A DNA stretch of 64,000 bases from Sphingomonas sp. 67-36 (GCA_001897375.1 MKSU01000022.1:1-64000); one strand, 5' to 3'. Counted from the first letter of the stretch, positions 1-9,078 are shown. Notes: generated from the sequence alone by a model not told the origin. Program-made: numbers and translations.

Positions 1-1
1 C

Positions 2-67
2 GAGAAAACCATTTCTGCCTTCATGGGCTTCGTTCACCTCGCCTGCGCCATCATCTGGTTACGATGA
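2..67 (+). CDS. C-terminal end of a gene cut by the left edge (hypothetical)
   Basis: An open frame enters from the left edge and ends at TGA 65-67. The 21 visible residues include a hydrophobic stretch (FMGFVHLACAIIWLR) that would suit the last membrane segment of an integral membrane protein. It converges on the minus-strand gene at 98. Too little is visible to name a family, and the frame could be chance. Confidence 0.3.
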   Translation, partial: EKTISAFMGFVHLACAIIWLR

Positions 68-97
68 ATGCAGACAACGCCTAGAGGTCCTGGATCG

Positions 98-328
98 TCA
101 ACGCCGCCGCAGCCAGGCCACCAATCCGACGGCCAGCGCGTTGAGCGCCGCCGCGCCCGCCGCGATCCACAGCAATGTCATCGTCCGCCCGCCTGCGCAG
201 GCGTCGCCGGCTTGCGGCACGCATTCCCCGGCGAAGGCGCTCAGCATCATCAGCGCGGCGAGCAGCCAGATCGTCACGGTGAGCGCCCATCCGAGGCTAG
301 TGAGATTCTCGCGCGGCATCGGGCCCAT
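98..328 (-). CDS. small membrane protein, hypothetical
   Basis: A 76-residue protein with two predicted membrane helices (about residues 12-35 and 49-72) and a terminal RRR cluster. Two cysteines (CVPQAGDAC) lie in the short loop between the helices and could form a disulfide. Its ATG lies 3 bases after the cysH stop, so it is probably the last gene of the sulfate-reduction operon. I do not recognise the family; the role is unknown and may be only positional. A second ATG at codon 4 is an alternative start. Confidence 0.55.
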   Translation of the reverse strand: MGPMPRENLTSLGWALTVTIWLLAALMMLSAFAGECVPQAGDACAGGRTMTLLWIAAGAAALNALAVGLVAWLRRR

Positions 329-331
329 CGC

Positions 332-1087
332 CTAGAACACCGGCTCTTCGCCGGGCCTGGTCGGCAGGTGGATGCCGCATTCCACTTTCTCCCAGCCGCG
401 CCAGCGGCCGGCGCGCGGATCCTCGCCCGGCAGCACCTTCGAGGTGCATGGCTTGCAGCCGATCGAGGGATAGCCGTCCGCCTCCAGCGGGTGCCGGGGG
501 AGTTCGTGCGTCTCGAAATAAGCGTCGAGCCGTTCCTTGTCCCAATCCGCCAGCGGGTTGAGCTTCAGCCGCCCCTCGTCGATCTCGAAGCGCGGGATGC
601 CGGTGCGCGTCTTCGACTGGAAGCCCTTGCGCCCGGAAATCCACGCGTCGAACGGCAGCAGCGCGCGGCGCAGCGGCTCCACCTTGCGAATCTCGCAGCA
701 GCCGTCCGGATCATAGGACCAGCGCAGGCCGTTGGCGTCCTTGCCTGCGAGGATGCGCGGATCGGGGCGATAGACGCGCAGGTCGGTTAGGCCGAGCTGC
801 TCGGAAAGCGCGTCGCGATATTCCAGCGTCTCGCCGAACATCTTCTGCGTATTGGTGAAGATAACGGGAACGTCGCGGTCGACTCGCGCGATCATGTGCA
901 GCAGCACGGCAGATTCGGTGCCGAATGACGACACCGCCGCGATCCGTCCCTTCAGCTCGCCTTCCAGCAGCTCCGCGAGCATGTCCTGTGTCGCGACGCC
1001 CGCGAAGTGCGCCTCATAGGCCGCCGCATCGGCGGCGGTGAACGGCGTCACGTCGATCATGTCGAGTGCGCGCGCCGCCTCAGCCAT
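332..1087 (-). CDS. cysH: phosphoadenylyl/adenylyl-sulfate reductase CysH
   Basis: Reduces activated sulfate (APS or PAPS) to sulfite with thioredoxin or glutaredoxin in the cytoplasm. The 251-residue protein has the PP-loop near residues 53-62 (SSFGTESAVL), and a Cys-Cys pair at 130-131 with CxxC at 211-214, the four ligands of the [4Fe-4S] cluster typical of the bacterial APS-reductase branch. The C-terminal ECGIH motif carries the catalytic cysteine (C237). Having both CC and CxxC favours APS (EC 1.8.4.10) over PAPS as substrate, but that is family inference. Its ATG overlaps the end of the DUF934 gene by 8 bases, implying translational coupling. Confidence 0.93.
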   Translation of the reverse strand: MAEAARALDMIDVTPFTAADAAAYEAHFAGVATQDMLAELLEGELKGRIAAVSSFGTESAVLLHMIARVDRDVPVIFTNTQKMFGETLEYRDALSEQLGLTDLRVYRPDPRILAGKDANGLRWSYDPDGCCEIRKVEPLRRALLPFDAWISGRKGFQSKTRTGIPRFEIDEGRLKLNPLADWDKERLDAYFETHELPRHPLEADGYPSIGCKPCTSKVLPGEDPRAGRWRGWEKVECGIHLPTRPGEEPVF

Positions 1088-1508
1088 GGCGCAGCTTCCA
1101 CACCGGCACGGCGTCGTCGGCGGCAGACTGGTAGCGATATTCGTAGCGTTCCAGCGAGGCGCGCAGCACCGCCGCGTCGATCGGCGCGTTGGGCGCGAAG
1201 CTGTCGAAGCCGCAGCGGCGCATATGGTCCATCTGGTCGACCAGCACGTCGCCGGTGGCGCGCAGCTCGCCCGTGTAGCCCGCCTCGCGCAGGATGCGGG
1301 CGGAGGAATAGCCGCGCCCGTCGCGGAAGCGCGGGAAATCCACCTCGATCAGCCTGATGTGATCGAGATGCGGCAGCAGCCGCCGCGCATCCTCGCCCGC
1401 CTCCAGCAGCACGGCGGAGGAATTGGTCTGGTCGAGGAAGGCGTCGAGCGTCACCGCCGGCTCCTCGGTCGGTTCGTCGTCGCGGAAGCGCAGATAATCG
1501 TCACCCAT
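1080..1508 (-). CDS. DUF934 family protein of the sulfite-reduction operon
   Basis: A 142-residue protein of the DUF934 family, which is found almost only beside cysI and cysH in proteobacteria. It is rich in conserved charged and aromatic residues (for example the DHMRRCGFDSF stretch near residues 94-104) and has no signal peptide or membrane segment. The family has no established biochemical role; a part in electron delivery or cluster handling for sulfite reductase is only a guess. The ATG at 1506-1508 overlaps the cysI stop by 8 bases; longer in-frame openings upstream only read through cysI. Confidence 0.88.
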   Translation of the reverse strand: MGDDYLRFRDDEPTEEPAVTLDAFLDQTNSSAVLLEAGEDARRLLPHLDHIRLIEVDFPRFRDGRGYSSARILREAGYTGELRATGDVLVDQMDHMRRCGFDSFAPNAPIDAAVLRASLERYEYRYQSAADDAVPVWKLRHG

Positions 1509-3135
1509 AGATCGCCTCCTTGAACGGCTCGAAGCCGACGCGGCGATAGGTGTCGAGGAAACGCTCGCCCTCCTCGCGAAGCGCCAGATATCTGTCGGTA
1601 ACGCGCTCCACGGCATCGACGATGCCGTCCTCGTTGAAGCCGGGACCGGTGATCTTGCCGAGGCTGGCATCTTCCGCGCCCGATCCGCCGAGCAGGAGCT
1701 GGTAATTCTCCGTGCCCTTCCGGTCGACGCCGAGGATGCCGATGTGGCCGGCATGATGGTGGCCGCAGGCGTTGATGCAGCCCGAAATCTTGAGCTTCAG
1801 CTCGCCCAGTTCGCGCTGGCGCCCGAGATCGGCGAAGCGCGTGGCGATCTTCTGCGCGACCGGGATCGAGCGGGCGTTGGCGAGGCTGCAGTAATCGAGG
1901 CCGGGGCAGGCGATGATGTCGCTGATAAGATCGAGGTTCGGCGTCGCCAGCCCGGCCTCGTCCAATATCGTCCAAAGCGCATGGAGCTCGCGCTTCGGAA
2001 CATGCGGCAGCACGATGTTCTGCGCATGGGTGACACGCAACTCGTCGAACGAATAACGCTCGGCGAGGTCCGCCATCAAATCGATCTGCTCGGCCGATGC
2101 GTCGCCGGGAATGCCGCCGACCGGCTTCAGGCTGATATTGACGATCGCATAGCCGGGCGCCTTGTGCGGCTTGACGTTCTGATCGACCCACAAAGCGAAA
2201 TCGGGATCGCTGCGGTCGATCGTGTCGGGCAGGCCGGTTTCGAACGGCGGCGGCGCGAAATAGGCGGCGATGCGATCCACTTCGGCGCGCGGCACATCCG
2301 AATTGTTCCTGAGGATGTGTTGCCATTCCTCCTCGACCTGCCGGGTGAATTCTTCCTGCCCGAGATCGTGGACGAGAATCTTGATCCGCTGCTTGTGGAT
2401 ATTGTCGCGACGGCCGCCCCGGTTCCACACGCGCAGCGCCGCTTCCAGATAGCTGAACAGATTGTCCGCCGGCAGGAATGGCCGGATCAGCGGCGCGACG
2501 AACGGCGTGCGCCCCATCCCGCCGCCGATATAGACCTCGAAGCCCAGCTCACCGGCCTCGTTACGCACCAGTTTCAGCCCGATATCGTGCAGGCGGATCG
2601 CGGCGCGGTCCTCGTCGGCCGCCGTCACCGCGATCTTGAACTTGCGCGGCAGATAGCTGAACTCGGGGTGGAAGGTGGTCGCCTGCCGCAGCAACTCCGC
2701 CCACGGGCGCGGATCGAGTATCTCGTCCGCCGCCGCGCCGGCATATTGGTCCGACGACAGGTTGCGGATGCTCTCGCCTGAAGTCTGGATCGCGTGCATC
2801 TCGACCGTCGCCAGTTCGGCGAGGATATCGGCCGCTTCCTCCAGCTTGATCCAGTTATACTGGATGTTCTGGCGCGTGGTGAAATGGCCGTAGCCGCGAT
2901 CGTATTTGCGCGCGATATGCGCCAGCATCCGCATCTGGCGGCTGTTCAGCGTGCCATAGGGGATGGCGACGCGCAGCATATAGGCGTGAAGCTGGAGATA
3001 CAGGCCGTTCTTGAGCCGGAGCGGCTTGAACTGGTCGTCGGTCATCTGGCCGGCGAGGCGGCGGCGGGCCTGATCGCGAAACTCCTCGACGCGCGCGTCG
3101 ACGATCGCCTGATCGTATTTGTCGTAGCGGTACAT
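1501..3135 (-). CDS. cysI: sulfite reductase hemoprotein subunit CysI
   Basis: A 544-residue siroheme and [4Fe-4S] enzyme reducing sulfite to sulfide. The two cluster-binding cysteine pairs are visible: CPGLDYC at about residues 410-416 and SGCINACG with C453 and C457. The N-terminal half has the ferredoxin-like repeat with the TTRQNIQ siroheme-contact motif. The family also includes ferredoxin-type nitrite reductases; position between cobA and cysH makes sulfite the likely substrate. No CysJ flavoprotein lies nearby, so electrons probably come from ferredoxin or a distant reductase. Its ATG overlaps the DUF2849 stop by one base. Confidence 0.93.
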   Translation of the reverse strand: MYRYDKYDQAIVDARVEEFRDQARRRLAGQMTDDQFKPLRLKNGLYLQLHAYMLRVAIPYGTLNSRQMRMLAHIARKYDRGYGHFTTRQNIQYNWIKLEEAADILAELATVEMHAIQTSGESIRNLSSDQYAGAAADEILDPRPWAELLRQATTFHPEFSYLPRKFKIAVTAADEDRAAIRLHDIGLKLVRNEAGELGFEVYIGGGMGRTPFVAPLIRPFLPADNLFSYLEAALRVWNRGGRRDNIHKQRIKILVHDLGQEEFTRQVEEEWQHILRNNSDVPRAEVDRIAAYFAPPPFETGLPDTIDRSDPDFALWVDQNVKPHKAPGYAIVNISLKPVGGIPGDASAEQIDLMADLAERYSFDELRVTHAQNIVLPHVPKRELHALWTILDEAGLATPNLDLISDIIACPGLDYCSLANARSIPVAQKIATRFADLGRQRELGELKLKISGCINACGHHHAGHIGILGVDRKGTENYQLLLGGSGAEDASLGKITGPGFNEDGIVDAVERVTDRYLALREEGERFLDTYRRVGFEPFKEAIYG

Positions 3136-3431
3136 CAGATCACCCAGCTTCCGGCGTTGGGGTCGGCCGGCTTCAACGTGAGGTCGGGGCGCACGGTCGG
3201 GCCGAGCGCGCGGATGCGGTCCTTGATATGCGCGGGACGGGGGCCTTCGGGCGTCATCGTCGCGTCGATGATCGTGCCGCCGTTGACCCGGCACGCGCCG
3301 TCCTCGGCATGCAGGATCGCCTCGCCCCGATCGCCGACGTCCACGGCATCCTCGACATGGCGCGACCAGCCGTTGCCGGTCCACCAGATCACGTCGCCGG
3401 TGGGTAGATCGTTTCCGGTAAGCAATTTCAC
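3135..3431 (-). CDS. DUF2849 family protein
   Basis: A 98-residue soluble protein of the DUF2849 family, regularly located between cobA/cysG and cysI in alphaproteobacteria. The N-terminal part (KLLTGNDLPTGDVIWW) looks like a small beta-rich fold; there is no signal peptide, and the single cysteine (in GACRVNGG) makes metal binding unlikely. The start is GTG at 3431-3429, overlapping the cobA TGA in a GTGA arrangement. Function is unknown; the tight coupling on both sides suggests a helper in siroheme or sulfite-reductase assembly, which is inference only. Confidence 0.82.
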   Translation of the reverse strand: MKLLTGNDLPTGDVIWWTGNGWSRHVEDAVDVGDRGEAILHAEDGACRVNGGTIIDATMTPEGPRPAHIKDRIRALGPTVRPDLTLKPADPNAGSWVI

Positions 3432-4216
3432 GCGATATTCTCCGCAACCCTGGCCCAGCGCGCGAGCTTGTCCTCGGCGTCGCTCAGCTCGACCACCTCG
3501 CCGACGACGATGATCGCCGGGCTGCCGACATTCTCGCGCGCCATCATCGGGCCGAGATCGGCGAGCAACGTCCTGAGCGCGCGGCTGCCGGCAAGCGTGC
3601 CTTTCTCCAGCACCGCGACCGGCATGTCCGGCGCGACGCCGTCGGCCATCAGCTTGTCCGCGATCTGCTCGGCAGTGGCGACGCCCATGTAGATGACGAG
3701 CGTGCGACCCTGTCCCGCGAGACCGGACCAGTCCTGCTCGGTCAGACCCTTGCACTGGCCGGCGACGAAGCTGACCGCGCTGGCATGATCGCGATGGGTG
3801 AGCGGCAGCATCGCCTCCGCCGCACAGCCGAGCGCGGCCGAGACGCCGGGGATCACCTCGACGGGAAGGCCGGCAGCGCGCACCGCCTCTACTTCCTCTC
3901 CGCCGCGGCCGAAGATGAACGGATCGCCGCCCTTGAGGCGCACCACCACGCTGCCGGCTTTCACATGCGCGACGATCAGCGCGTTGATCGCCTCCTGCGG
4001 CAATGTGTGCCGCGCGCGGCGCTTGGCGACCGAGATGCGCTGCGCCTCCGCCGGCGCGAGATCGAGCACGCGCGGATCGATCAGCCCGTCGTGGACCACC
4101 ACGTCGGCCCGTCGCAGCGCTTCCGCCGCGCGTAGCGTGAGCAGGCCGGGATCGCCCGGCCCCGCGCCGACAAGGATGACGCGGCCGCGCGCGTCCGGAT
4201 CGAGAAGGGTCGCCAT
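3428..4216 (-). CDS. cobA: uroporphyrinogen-III C-methyltransferase (SUMT)
   Basis: Transfers two methyl groups from S-adenosylmethionine to uroporphyrinogen III, giving precorrin-2 for siroheme. The 262 residues match stand-alone SUMT rather than the longer CysG fusion. Visible motifs are the N-terminal VGAGPGDPGLLT loop (about 16-27), RLKGGDPFIFGRGGEE (about 92-108) and the VIPGVSAA segment. As first gene of the operon it supplies the siroheme precursor for CysI. The dehydrogenase/ferrochelatase step that follows is not encoded in the window. The start is the ATG at 4214-4216; the upstream 116 bases are shared with a divergent gene. Confidence 0.93.
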   Translation of the reverse strand: MATLLDPDARGRVILVGAGPGDPGLLTLRAAEALRRADVVVHDGLIDPRVLDLAPAEAQRISVAKRRARHTLPQEAINALIVAHVKAGSVVVRLKGGDPFIFGRGGEEVEAVRAAGLPVEVIPGVSAALGCAAEAMLPLTHRDHASAVSFVAGQCKGLTEQDWSGLAGQGRTLVIYMGVATAEQIADKLMADGVAPDMPVAVLEKGTLAGSRALRTLLADLGPMMARENVGSPAIIVVGEVVELSDAEDKLARWARVAENIA

Positions 4217-4332
4217 AGTGGAGCGCAGATGGCCCCCGCCGGCGCGGCCGGCAAATGAGGCTTGCTTTGCGGCGGCCTAGACCAGCTTTTCTCCACCCCG
4301 GAAGTGTTATATTCCGCTGGCACACTTCAAGG

Positions 4333-6168
4333 ATGAGGATCACGCCCTTGCGTAACTTGCTTGCCGCCGCGCTTCTGGCGGGCGCCGCCTTCGCCGTTCC
4401 CGCCGCCGCCGTCGCACAGGCGGTCCCGCCGCCCGCGCCGCAGCCGGGCGACGGGCCGGAGGACGCCGCGCTCAAGAAACTGTTCCACGACAGCGACGAG
4501 GCGAGCCTTCGCCGCAATCCGATCCAGGGCATCTTCCGCGGCGACCTGCGCTATGCAGCGCATCTCGGCAATTACCTGACCGACGCCTATTATGCCGCCG
4601 AGCAGAAGGCGGCCGAGGACGATCTCGCCGGACTGAAGCGGATCGACCGGGCGAAACTCACCCATGTCGACCAGATCGCCTATGACGTGTTCGAGAACCA
4701 GACCGAGATCGCGTTGCGCGGCTTCGCGCCGGACATCCTGACGCCGCAGAAGCTGCGGCCGCTCGATCACTTCTTCGGCTTCCAGACCTTCTATCCCGAT
4801 TTCGCCTCCGGGCAGGGCGCCGCGCCGTTCAAGACGCTCGCCGATTACGAGAACAACCTGACGCGCAACCGCGAATATGCCGAGATCCTTGATCGCGCGA
4901 TCGGCCTGTTCCGGCAGGGCGAGAAGGCGAACATCGTCCAGCCAAAACTGGTCGTGCGCAACATGATCGAGCAGTTCGACAACCTCATCAACCAGGGCGT
5001 CGAGGGGTCGGTGTTCTACGCGCCGGTGAAGAAATTCCCCGACGCCATCCCGGCCGCCGATCAGGCGCGGCTGCGCGCGGCCTATGCGGCGCAGATCCGC
5101 GACGTGCTGATCCCGGCGCACAAAAGGATGCGCGATTTCCTCGCCAACGAATATCTCGCTCACGCGCGTGACAGCGTGGGGCTGTCGGCGATGCCGGGCG
5201 GGGCGAAGCTCTACAGCTATCTGATCGAGGAGAATACGACGCTGCCGCTGAAGGCGGAGGACGTCCACCAGCTCGGCCTCAACGAGGTGGCGCGCATCCG
5301 CGCCGAGATGGAGGCGCAGAAGAACAAGGTGGGCTTCAAGGGCACGCTGGCGGATTTCTTCACCTTCATGCGCACCGACAAGCAGTTCCAGCCGACTTCC
5401 GCCGAGCAGCTCCGCGAAGGCTATGAGGCGATCGGCCGGCGCGTCGATGCGCGGGTGCGCGAGCAATTCTCGCTGATCCCGAAGACCCCGCTCGAGATCC
5501 GCCCGGTGCCGGCGTACAAGGAGAAGACCGAGGCGGGCGGCTCGTATAACCCCGGCACGCCGGACGGCTCGCGACCGGGCATCTTCTACTACAACACCTA
5601 CGATCTCCCCTCGCGCTACATGTGGGAGATGGAGACGCTGTATCTGCACGAGGCGGTGCCGGGGCATCATTTCCAGATCAGCATCGCGCAGGAGAATGCG
5701 GCGCTGCCGGCCTTCATGCGCTTCGGCGGCAACACCGCTTATGCCGAAGGGTGGGGGCTGTATGCCGAGAGCCTGTGGCACGATCTCGGCATGGAGACCG
5801 ATCCGTGGCAGCGGATGGGCGGCCTCAACGACGAGATGCTGCGCGCGATGCGGCTGGTGGTCGACACCGGCATTCACGCCAAGGGCTGGACCCGCGACCA
5901 GTCGATCCAGTACATGCTCGACAATTCCCCGATGGCCCGCACCGACGCCACCGCCGAGGTGGAGCGCTATATCGCCATTCCGGGGCAGGCGCTGGCGTAC
6001 AAGATCGGGCAGCTCACCATCTCGCGGCTGAAGGCGAGCGCGAAGACGGCGTTGGGCGACCGGTTCGATCCGCGCGCCTTCCATGCGCAGGTGCTCGATA
6101 CCGGCGCGCTGCCGATGCCCGTGCTGGAACAGAAGATCGATGCCTGGGTGAAGGCGGGAGGACGCTGA
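4333..6168 (+). CDS. DUF885 family protein, predicted secreted metallopeptidase-like
   Basis: A 611-residue protein of the DUF885 family, which is distantly related to zinc carboxypeptidases and oligopeptidases. An N-terminal signal peptide (MRITPLRNLLAAALLAGAAF, cleavage near VAQA) indicates export. The HEAVPGHH motif at residues 439-446 is the zinc-site-like signature of the family, followed by the EGWGLYAE segment that carries a further conserved Glu. Substrate is unknown. The ATG at 4333 follows AAGG; an in-frame ATG at 4255 would place the signal peptide internally and is rejected. It is transcribed alone, divergent from cobA. Confidence 0.87.
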   Translation: MRITPLRNLLAAALLAGAAFAVPAAAVAQAVPPPAPQPGDGPEDAALKKLFHDSDEASLRRNPIQGIFRGDLRYAAHLGNYLTDAYYAAEQKAAEDDLAGLKRIDRAKLTHVDQIAYDVFENQTEIALRGFAPDILTPQKLRPLDHFFGFQTFYPDFASGQGAAPFKTLADYENNLTRNREYAEILDRAIGLFRQGEKANIVQPKLVVRNMIEQFDNLINQGVEGSVFYAPVKKFPDAIPAADQARLRAAYAAQIRDVLIPAHKRMRDFLANEYLAHARDSVGLSAMPGGAKLYSYLIEENTTLPLKAEDVHQLGLNEVARIRAEMEAQKNKVGFKGTLADFFTFMRTDKQFQPTSAEQLREGYEAIGRRVDARVREQFSLIPKTPLEIRPVPAYKEKTEAGGSYNPGTPDGSRPGIFYYNTYDLPSRYMWEMETLYLHEAVPGHHFQISIAQENAALPAFMRFGGNTAYAEGWGLYAESLWHDLGMETDPWQRMGGLNDEMLRAMRLVVDTGIHAKGWTRDQSIQYMLDNSPMARTDATAEVERYIAIPGQALAYKIGQLTISRLKASAKTALGDRFDPRAFHAQVLDTGALPMPVLEQKIDAWVKAGGR

Positions 6169-6187
6169 TCCGCCCGCCCCGATCGGT

Positions 6188-6209
6188 CATCCCGGCGAAA
6201 GCCGGGATG
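6188..6209. repeat. intergenic palindrome, catcccggc-gaaa-gccgggatg
   Basis: A perfect 9-bp stem with a GAAA loop lies between the DUF885 gene and astD, which converge. The core resembles the short dispersed palindromes common between genes in sphingomonads, and it may also help end transcription from both sides. There is no T-run. Confidence 0.6.
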
Positions 6210-6226
6210 GATGCGGGCGAGGCGCC

Positions 6227-7639
6227 TTACCCGTCCCTGAGGCCGATGCCGATCGTCGCGCGGGCGGCGTCGGCTTCGTTGCTCACCACCGGATAGGCGC
6301 AATAATCCGCCGCGTAATAGGCGCTGGGACGGTGGTTGCCGGACCAGCCGATGCCGCCGAACGGCGCCGACGACGAGGCGCCGTTGGTCGGCTTGTTCCA
6401 GTTGACGATCCCGGCCCGCGCGCGCGCCCAGAAACGGTCGAACAATTGCGGCGTCTGGCTGATGAGCGAGGCGGACAGGCCATAGCGCGTGTCGTTCGCC
6501 TCCGCGATCGCCGCGTCGAAATCGGAGCAGCGCGAGACTTGCAGGATCGGGCCGAACAGCTCGGTGTCCGGCCGCTCCCGCACCCCGGTCACGTCGATCA
6601 GCGCGGGCAGCAGGAACGGCCGCGCCGGATCGGGGCGTTCGAGGTGGCGGATCGGGCGGCCGCCCTTCATCAGCAGCGCGAGGAAGCTTTCGGCGAGCTG
6701 GTCGGCCGCGTCATTGTCGATCACCGGCCCCATGAACGGAGCGGGATTGGCGAACGGTTCATCCACCACCAGTCGCGCGATCAGCTTGCCGAGTTCCTCG
6801 ATCAGCGGATCGAACAGCTTCTCCTCCACGATCAGCCGTCGCGCCGCCGTGCAACGCTGGCCGGCGGTGGTGAAGGCGGACTGGGCGACGAGCACGGCGG
6901 CCTGCCACAGATCGGGCGTGTCCCACACCACGATCGGATTGTTGCCGCCCATCTCCAGCGCGAGGATCTTCTCCGGCTTCTCCGCGAAGGCGCGGTTCAG
7001 CGCGAGGCCGGTGCGGGCGGAGCCGGTGAACAACAGGCCGTCGATGCCGTCGTGCGCGGCGAGCGCCTTGCCCTCGTCCGGCCCGCCGATGACGAGGCGG
7101 ATGCAGTTTTCCGGCACCCCGGCCTCGCGCAGGCAATCGACGAGGAAGGCGCCGGTCGCGGGGGTCTTTTCGGACGGCTTGAACACCACCGCATTGCCCG
7201 CGATCAGCGCCGGGACGATATGGCCATTGGGCAAATGCGCGGGGAAATTATACGGCCCCAGCACCGCCAGCACGCCATGCGGCTTGTGGCGCAGCGCCAT
7301 GCGGCTGCCCATCGGCGAATCGAGCCGGCGCTGCGCGGTGCGCTCGGCATAGGCGCTGACCGAGATATCCACCTTCGCGATGACCGAATCCACCTCGGTC
7401 CGCGCTTCCCACAAGGGCTTGCCCGTCTCGCGCGCGATGAGGTCGGCGAAGGCGTCGGCGCGGGCGCGGACGACGTTGGCGAAGCGGCGCAGCGTCTCGA
7501 TCCGCACGGTGAGCGCGCGCGCCGCCCAGCTCGCCCAGCCGCCGCGCGCCGCCGCCACCTCGGCATCGACGTCGCTGATCGCGCCGCGCCACAATTCGGC
7601 GCCGCTTGCCGGCTCGAAGGAGACGAGTTCGGTGGCCAT
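6227..7639 (-). CDS. astD: succinylglutamate-semialdehyde dehydrogenase AstD
   Basis: Oxidises N-succinylglutamate 5-semialdehyde to N-succinylglutamate with NAD, step four of arginine succinyltransferase catabolism. The 470 residues fit AstD. The aldehyde dehydrogenase catalytic residues are E229 (in LALEMGGNN) and C263 (in TAGQRCTAA), and the FTGSARTG cofactor loop is at 204-211. The closing PFGGIGWSGNHRPSAYYAADYCAYPV segment is characteristic of AstD among aldehyde dehydrogenases. It stands alone, about 13 kb from astAB, so the pathway is split into two loci here. Confidence 0.92.
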   Translation of the reverse strand: MATELVSFEPASGAELWRGAISDVDAEVAAARGGWASWAARALTVRIETLRRFANVVRARADAFADLIARETGKPLWEARTEVDSVIAKVDISVSAYAERTAQRRLDSPMGSRMALRHKPHGVLAVLGPYNFPAHLPNGHIVPALIAGNAVVFKPSEKTPATGAFLVDCLREAGVPENCIRLVIGGPDEGKALAAHDGIDGLLFTGSARTGLALNRAFAEKPEKILALEMGGNNPIVVWDTPDLWQAAVLVAQSAFTTAGQRCTAARRLIVEEKLFDPLIEELGKLIARLVVDEPFANPAPFMGPVIDNDAADQLAESFLALLMKGGRPIRHLERPDPARPFLLPALIDVTGVRERPDTELFGPILQVSRCSDFDAAIAEANDTRYGLSASLISQTPQLFDRFWARARAGIVNWNKPTNGASSSAPFGGIGWSGNHRPSAYYAADYCAYPVVSNEADAARATIGIGLRDG

Positions 7640-7686
7640 CGGTCAGTCATTCCCCCGCGAGATCGCGAGCGCGATTGTAGAGAAGA

Positions 7687-9078
7687 TCAGGGCTGTTCGA
7701 CAAGCGCGTCGCCCATCGCGCGGATGCTTGCCACCTTGGCGTCAAACGCGGACCAGTCGTCGGCTTCCGCGATGTGCGACCAGATCATCTCCACCTCATC
7801 GATCAGCATCGAGCACGGCTCGCCGCGCCAATAGGGATGCGCGCGATTGGCACGGGGGGCGTATCGCGCCAGCGCCGCGCGTGCCTCGTCCCATTCCGGG
7901 CCATATTCCGTCGGCAGGGCCTGCGCGAAGGCGTCGAAGAAGAAGCGGTCGATGCCCGCGCCGCTCGCCCGCAACGCGCGCTCGATCGCCTGCACCAGCG
8001 CGCGATCGGTGGCGGGGTCGATCGGCTTGCGACCGAGCCGCCACAGCAACGCGTCGGTGATCGCCGGCTGGTAGCGGTCGCCGAACGTGTCGAGCAGCGC
8101 GATCATCGGCTCCGCCTCCGCCAGCGGGCGCAGCGAGACGGCGAGCTGCATCACGTCCCAGTGGATCGCCTCGGGCTGACAGCCGAAGGCGTAGAGGCCG
8201 TTCTGGTCGAAATAGGCGGCGGTGAAGCCCGGATCCCAGGTCGGCGCGAACCGCCACGGGCCGTAATCGAAGCTCTCGCCGGTGACGTTGATATTGTCCG
8301 AATTGAGCACGCCATGGACGAATCCCGCCGCCATATAGCTTGCGGCGAGTCTGGCCGCGCGGGCGACGACGTGATCGAGCAGGCGGAGCGGATCGTCGCT
8401 GTCCTCGCCGTACAATTCGCGCAGGACATAGCCGACCAGCCGGCGCATCGCCTCGTCCTCGCGCAGATAGGCGAGCCGCTGGAAGCCGCCGATGCGGATA
8501 TGGCCGTGGCTGAGCCGCACCAGCACCGCCGAGCGGGTGGGGGAGGGCTCGTCGTTGCGATAGAGCTTCTCGCCCGTCTCGATCAGCGAGAAGCTGCGCG
8601 AGGTGGGGACGCCGAGCGCTTCCAGCATCTCGCTCGCCAATATCTCGCGCACGCCGCCCTTGAGCGTCAGGCGGCCGTCGCCGAAGCGGCTCCACGGCGT
8701 CTGCCCCGAACCCTTGGTGCCGAGGTCCATGAGGCGGCCGTCGCGGTCGCGAAGCTGCGCGAAGGTGAAACCGCGCCCGTCGCCGATCTCGGGATTGTAC
8801 ACGCGGAACTGATGTCCGTGGTAACGCAGCGCGAGCGGCTGCGGCAGCGAGCCGGGGAGGGCGGCGAAGCGGCCGAAATGCCGGATCCACTCTGCATCGG
8901 TCAGCCCGTCCAGCCCCACCTCGCGCGCGGCGCGGTCGTTGCGGAAGCGCAGCCGCGTCTCGGGGAAGTCGGCGGCCGCTACACGATCGTAAAAAGCGTC
9001 GCCCAGCGAAAGGAGCGCCTGTTCGGGGCGATACGCTTGCGGGTCGTACCCTTTTTCAAGGGGGGTATCAGCGGACAT
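7687..9078 (-). CDS. selO: protein adenylyltransferase SelO (YdiU/UPF0061)
   Basis: A pseudokinase-fold enzyme that transfers AMP from ATP to Ser, Thr or Tyr of target proteins and is linked to the redox stress response. The 463-residue protein has the family signatures GTKGSGQTPWSR (about residues 118-129) and HGVLNSDNINVTGESFDYGP, which holds the metal-binding Asn and Asp. Many bacterial SelO proteins end in a redox-active Cys; here the C-terminus (MGDALVEQP) has none. The start at 9078 gives MSADTPLEKGYDPQ; longer readings run into the upstream gene's non-coding frame. Confidence 0.92.
   Translation of the reverse strand: MSADTPLEKGYDPQAYRPEQALLSLGDAFYDRVAAADFPETRLRFRNDRAAREVGLDGLTDAEWIRHFGRFAALPGSLPQPLALRYHGHQFRVYNPEIGDGRGFTFAQLRDRDGRLMDLGTKGSGQTPWSRFGDGRLTLKGGVREILASEMLEALGVPTSRSFSLIETGEKLYRNDEPSPTRSAVLVRLSHGHIRIGGFQRLAYLREDEAMRRLVGYVLRELYGEDSDDPLRLLDHVVARAARLAASYMAAGFVHGVLNSDNINVTGESFDYGPWRFAPTWDPGFTAAYFDQNGLYAFGCQPEAIHWDVMQLAVSLRPLAEAEPMIALLDTFGDRYQPAITDALLWRLGRKPIDPATDRALVQAIERALRASGAGIDRFFFDAFAQALPTEYGPEWDEARAALARYAPRANRAHPYWRGEPCSMLIDEVEMIWSHIAEADDWSAFDAKVASIRAMGDALVEQP

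Noticed and set aside
4217-4332. Possible cobalamin or SAM riboswitch upstream of cobA
   Set aside because: The gap is 116 bases shared with a divergent gene and shows no recognisable aptamer core.
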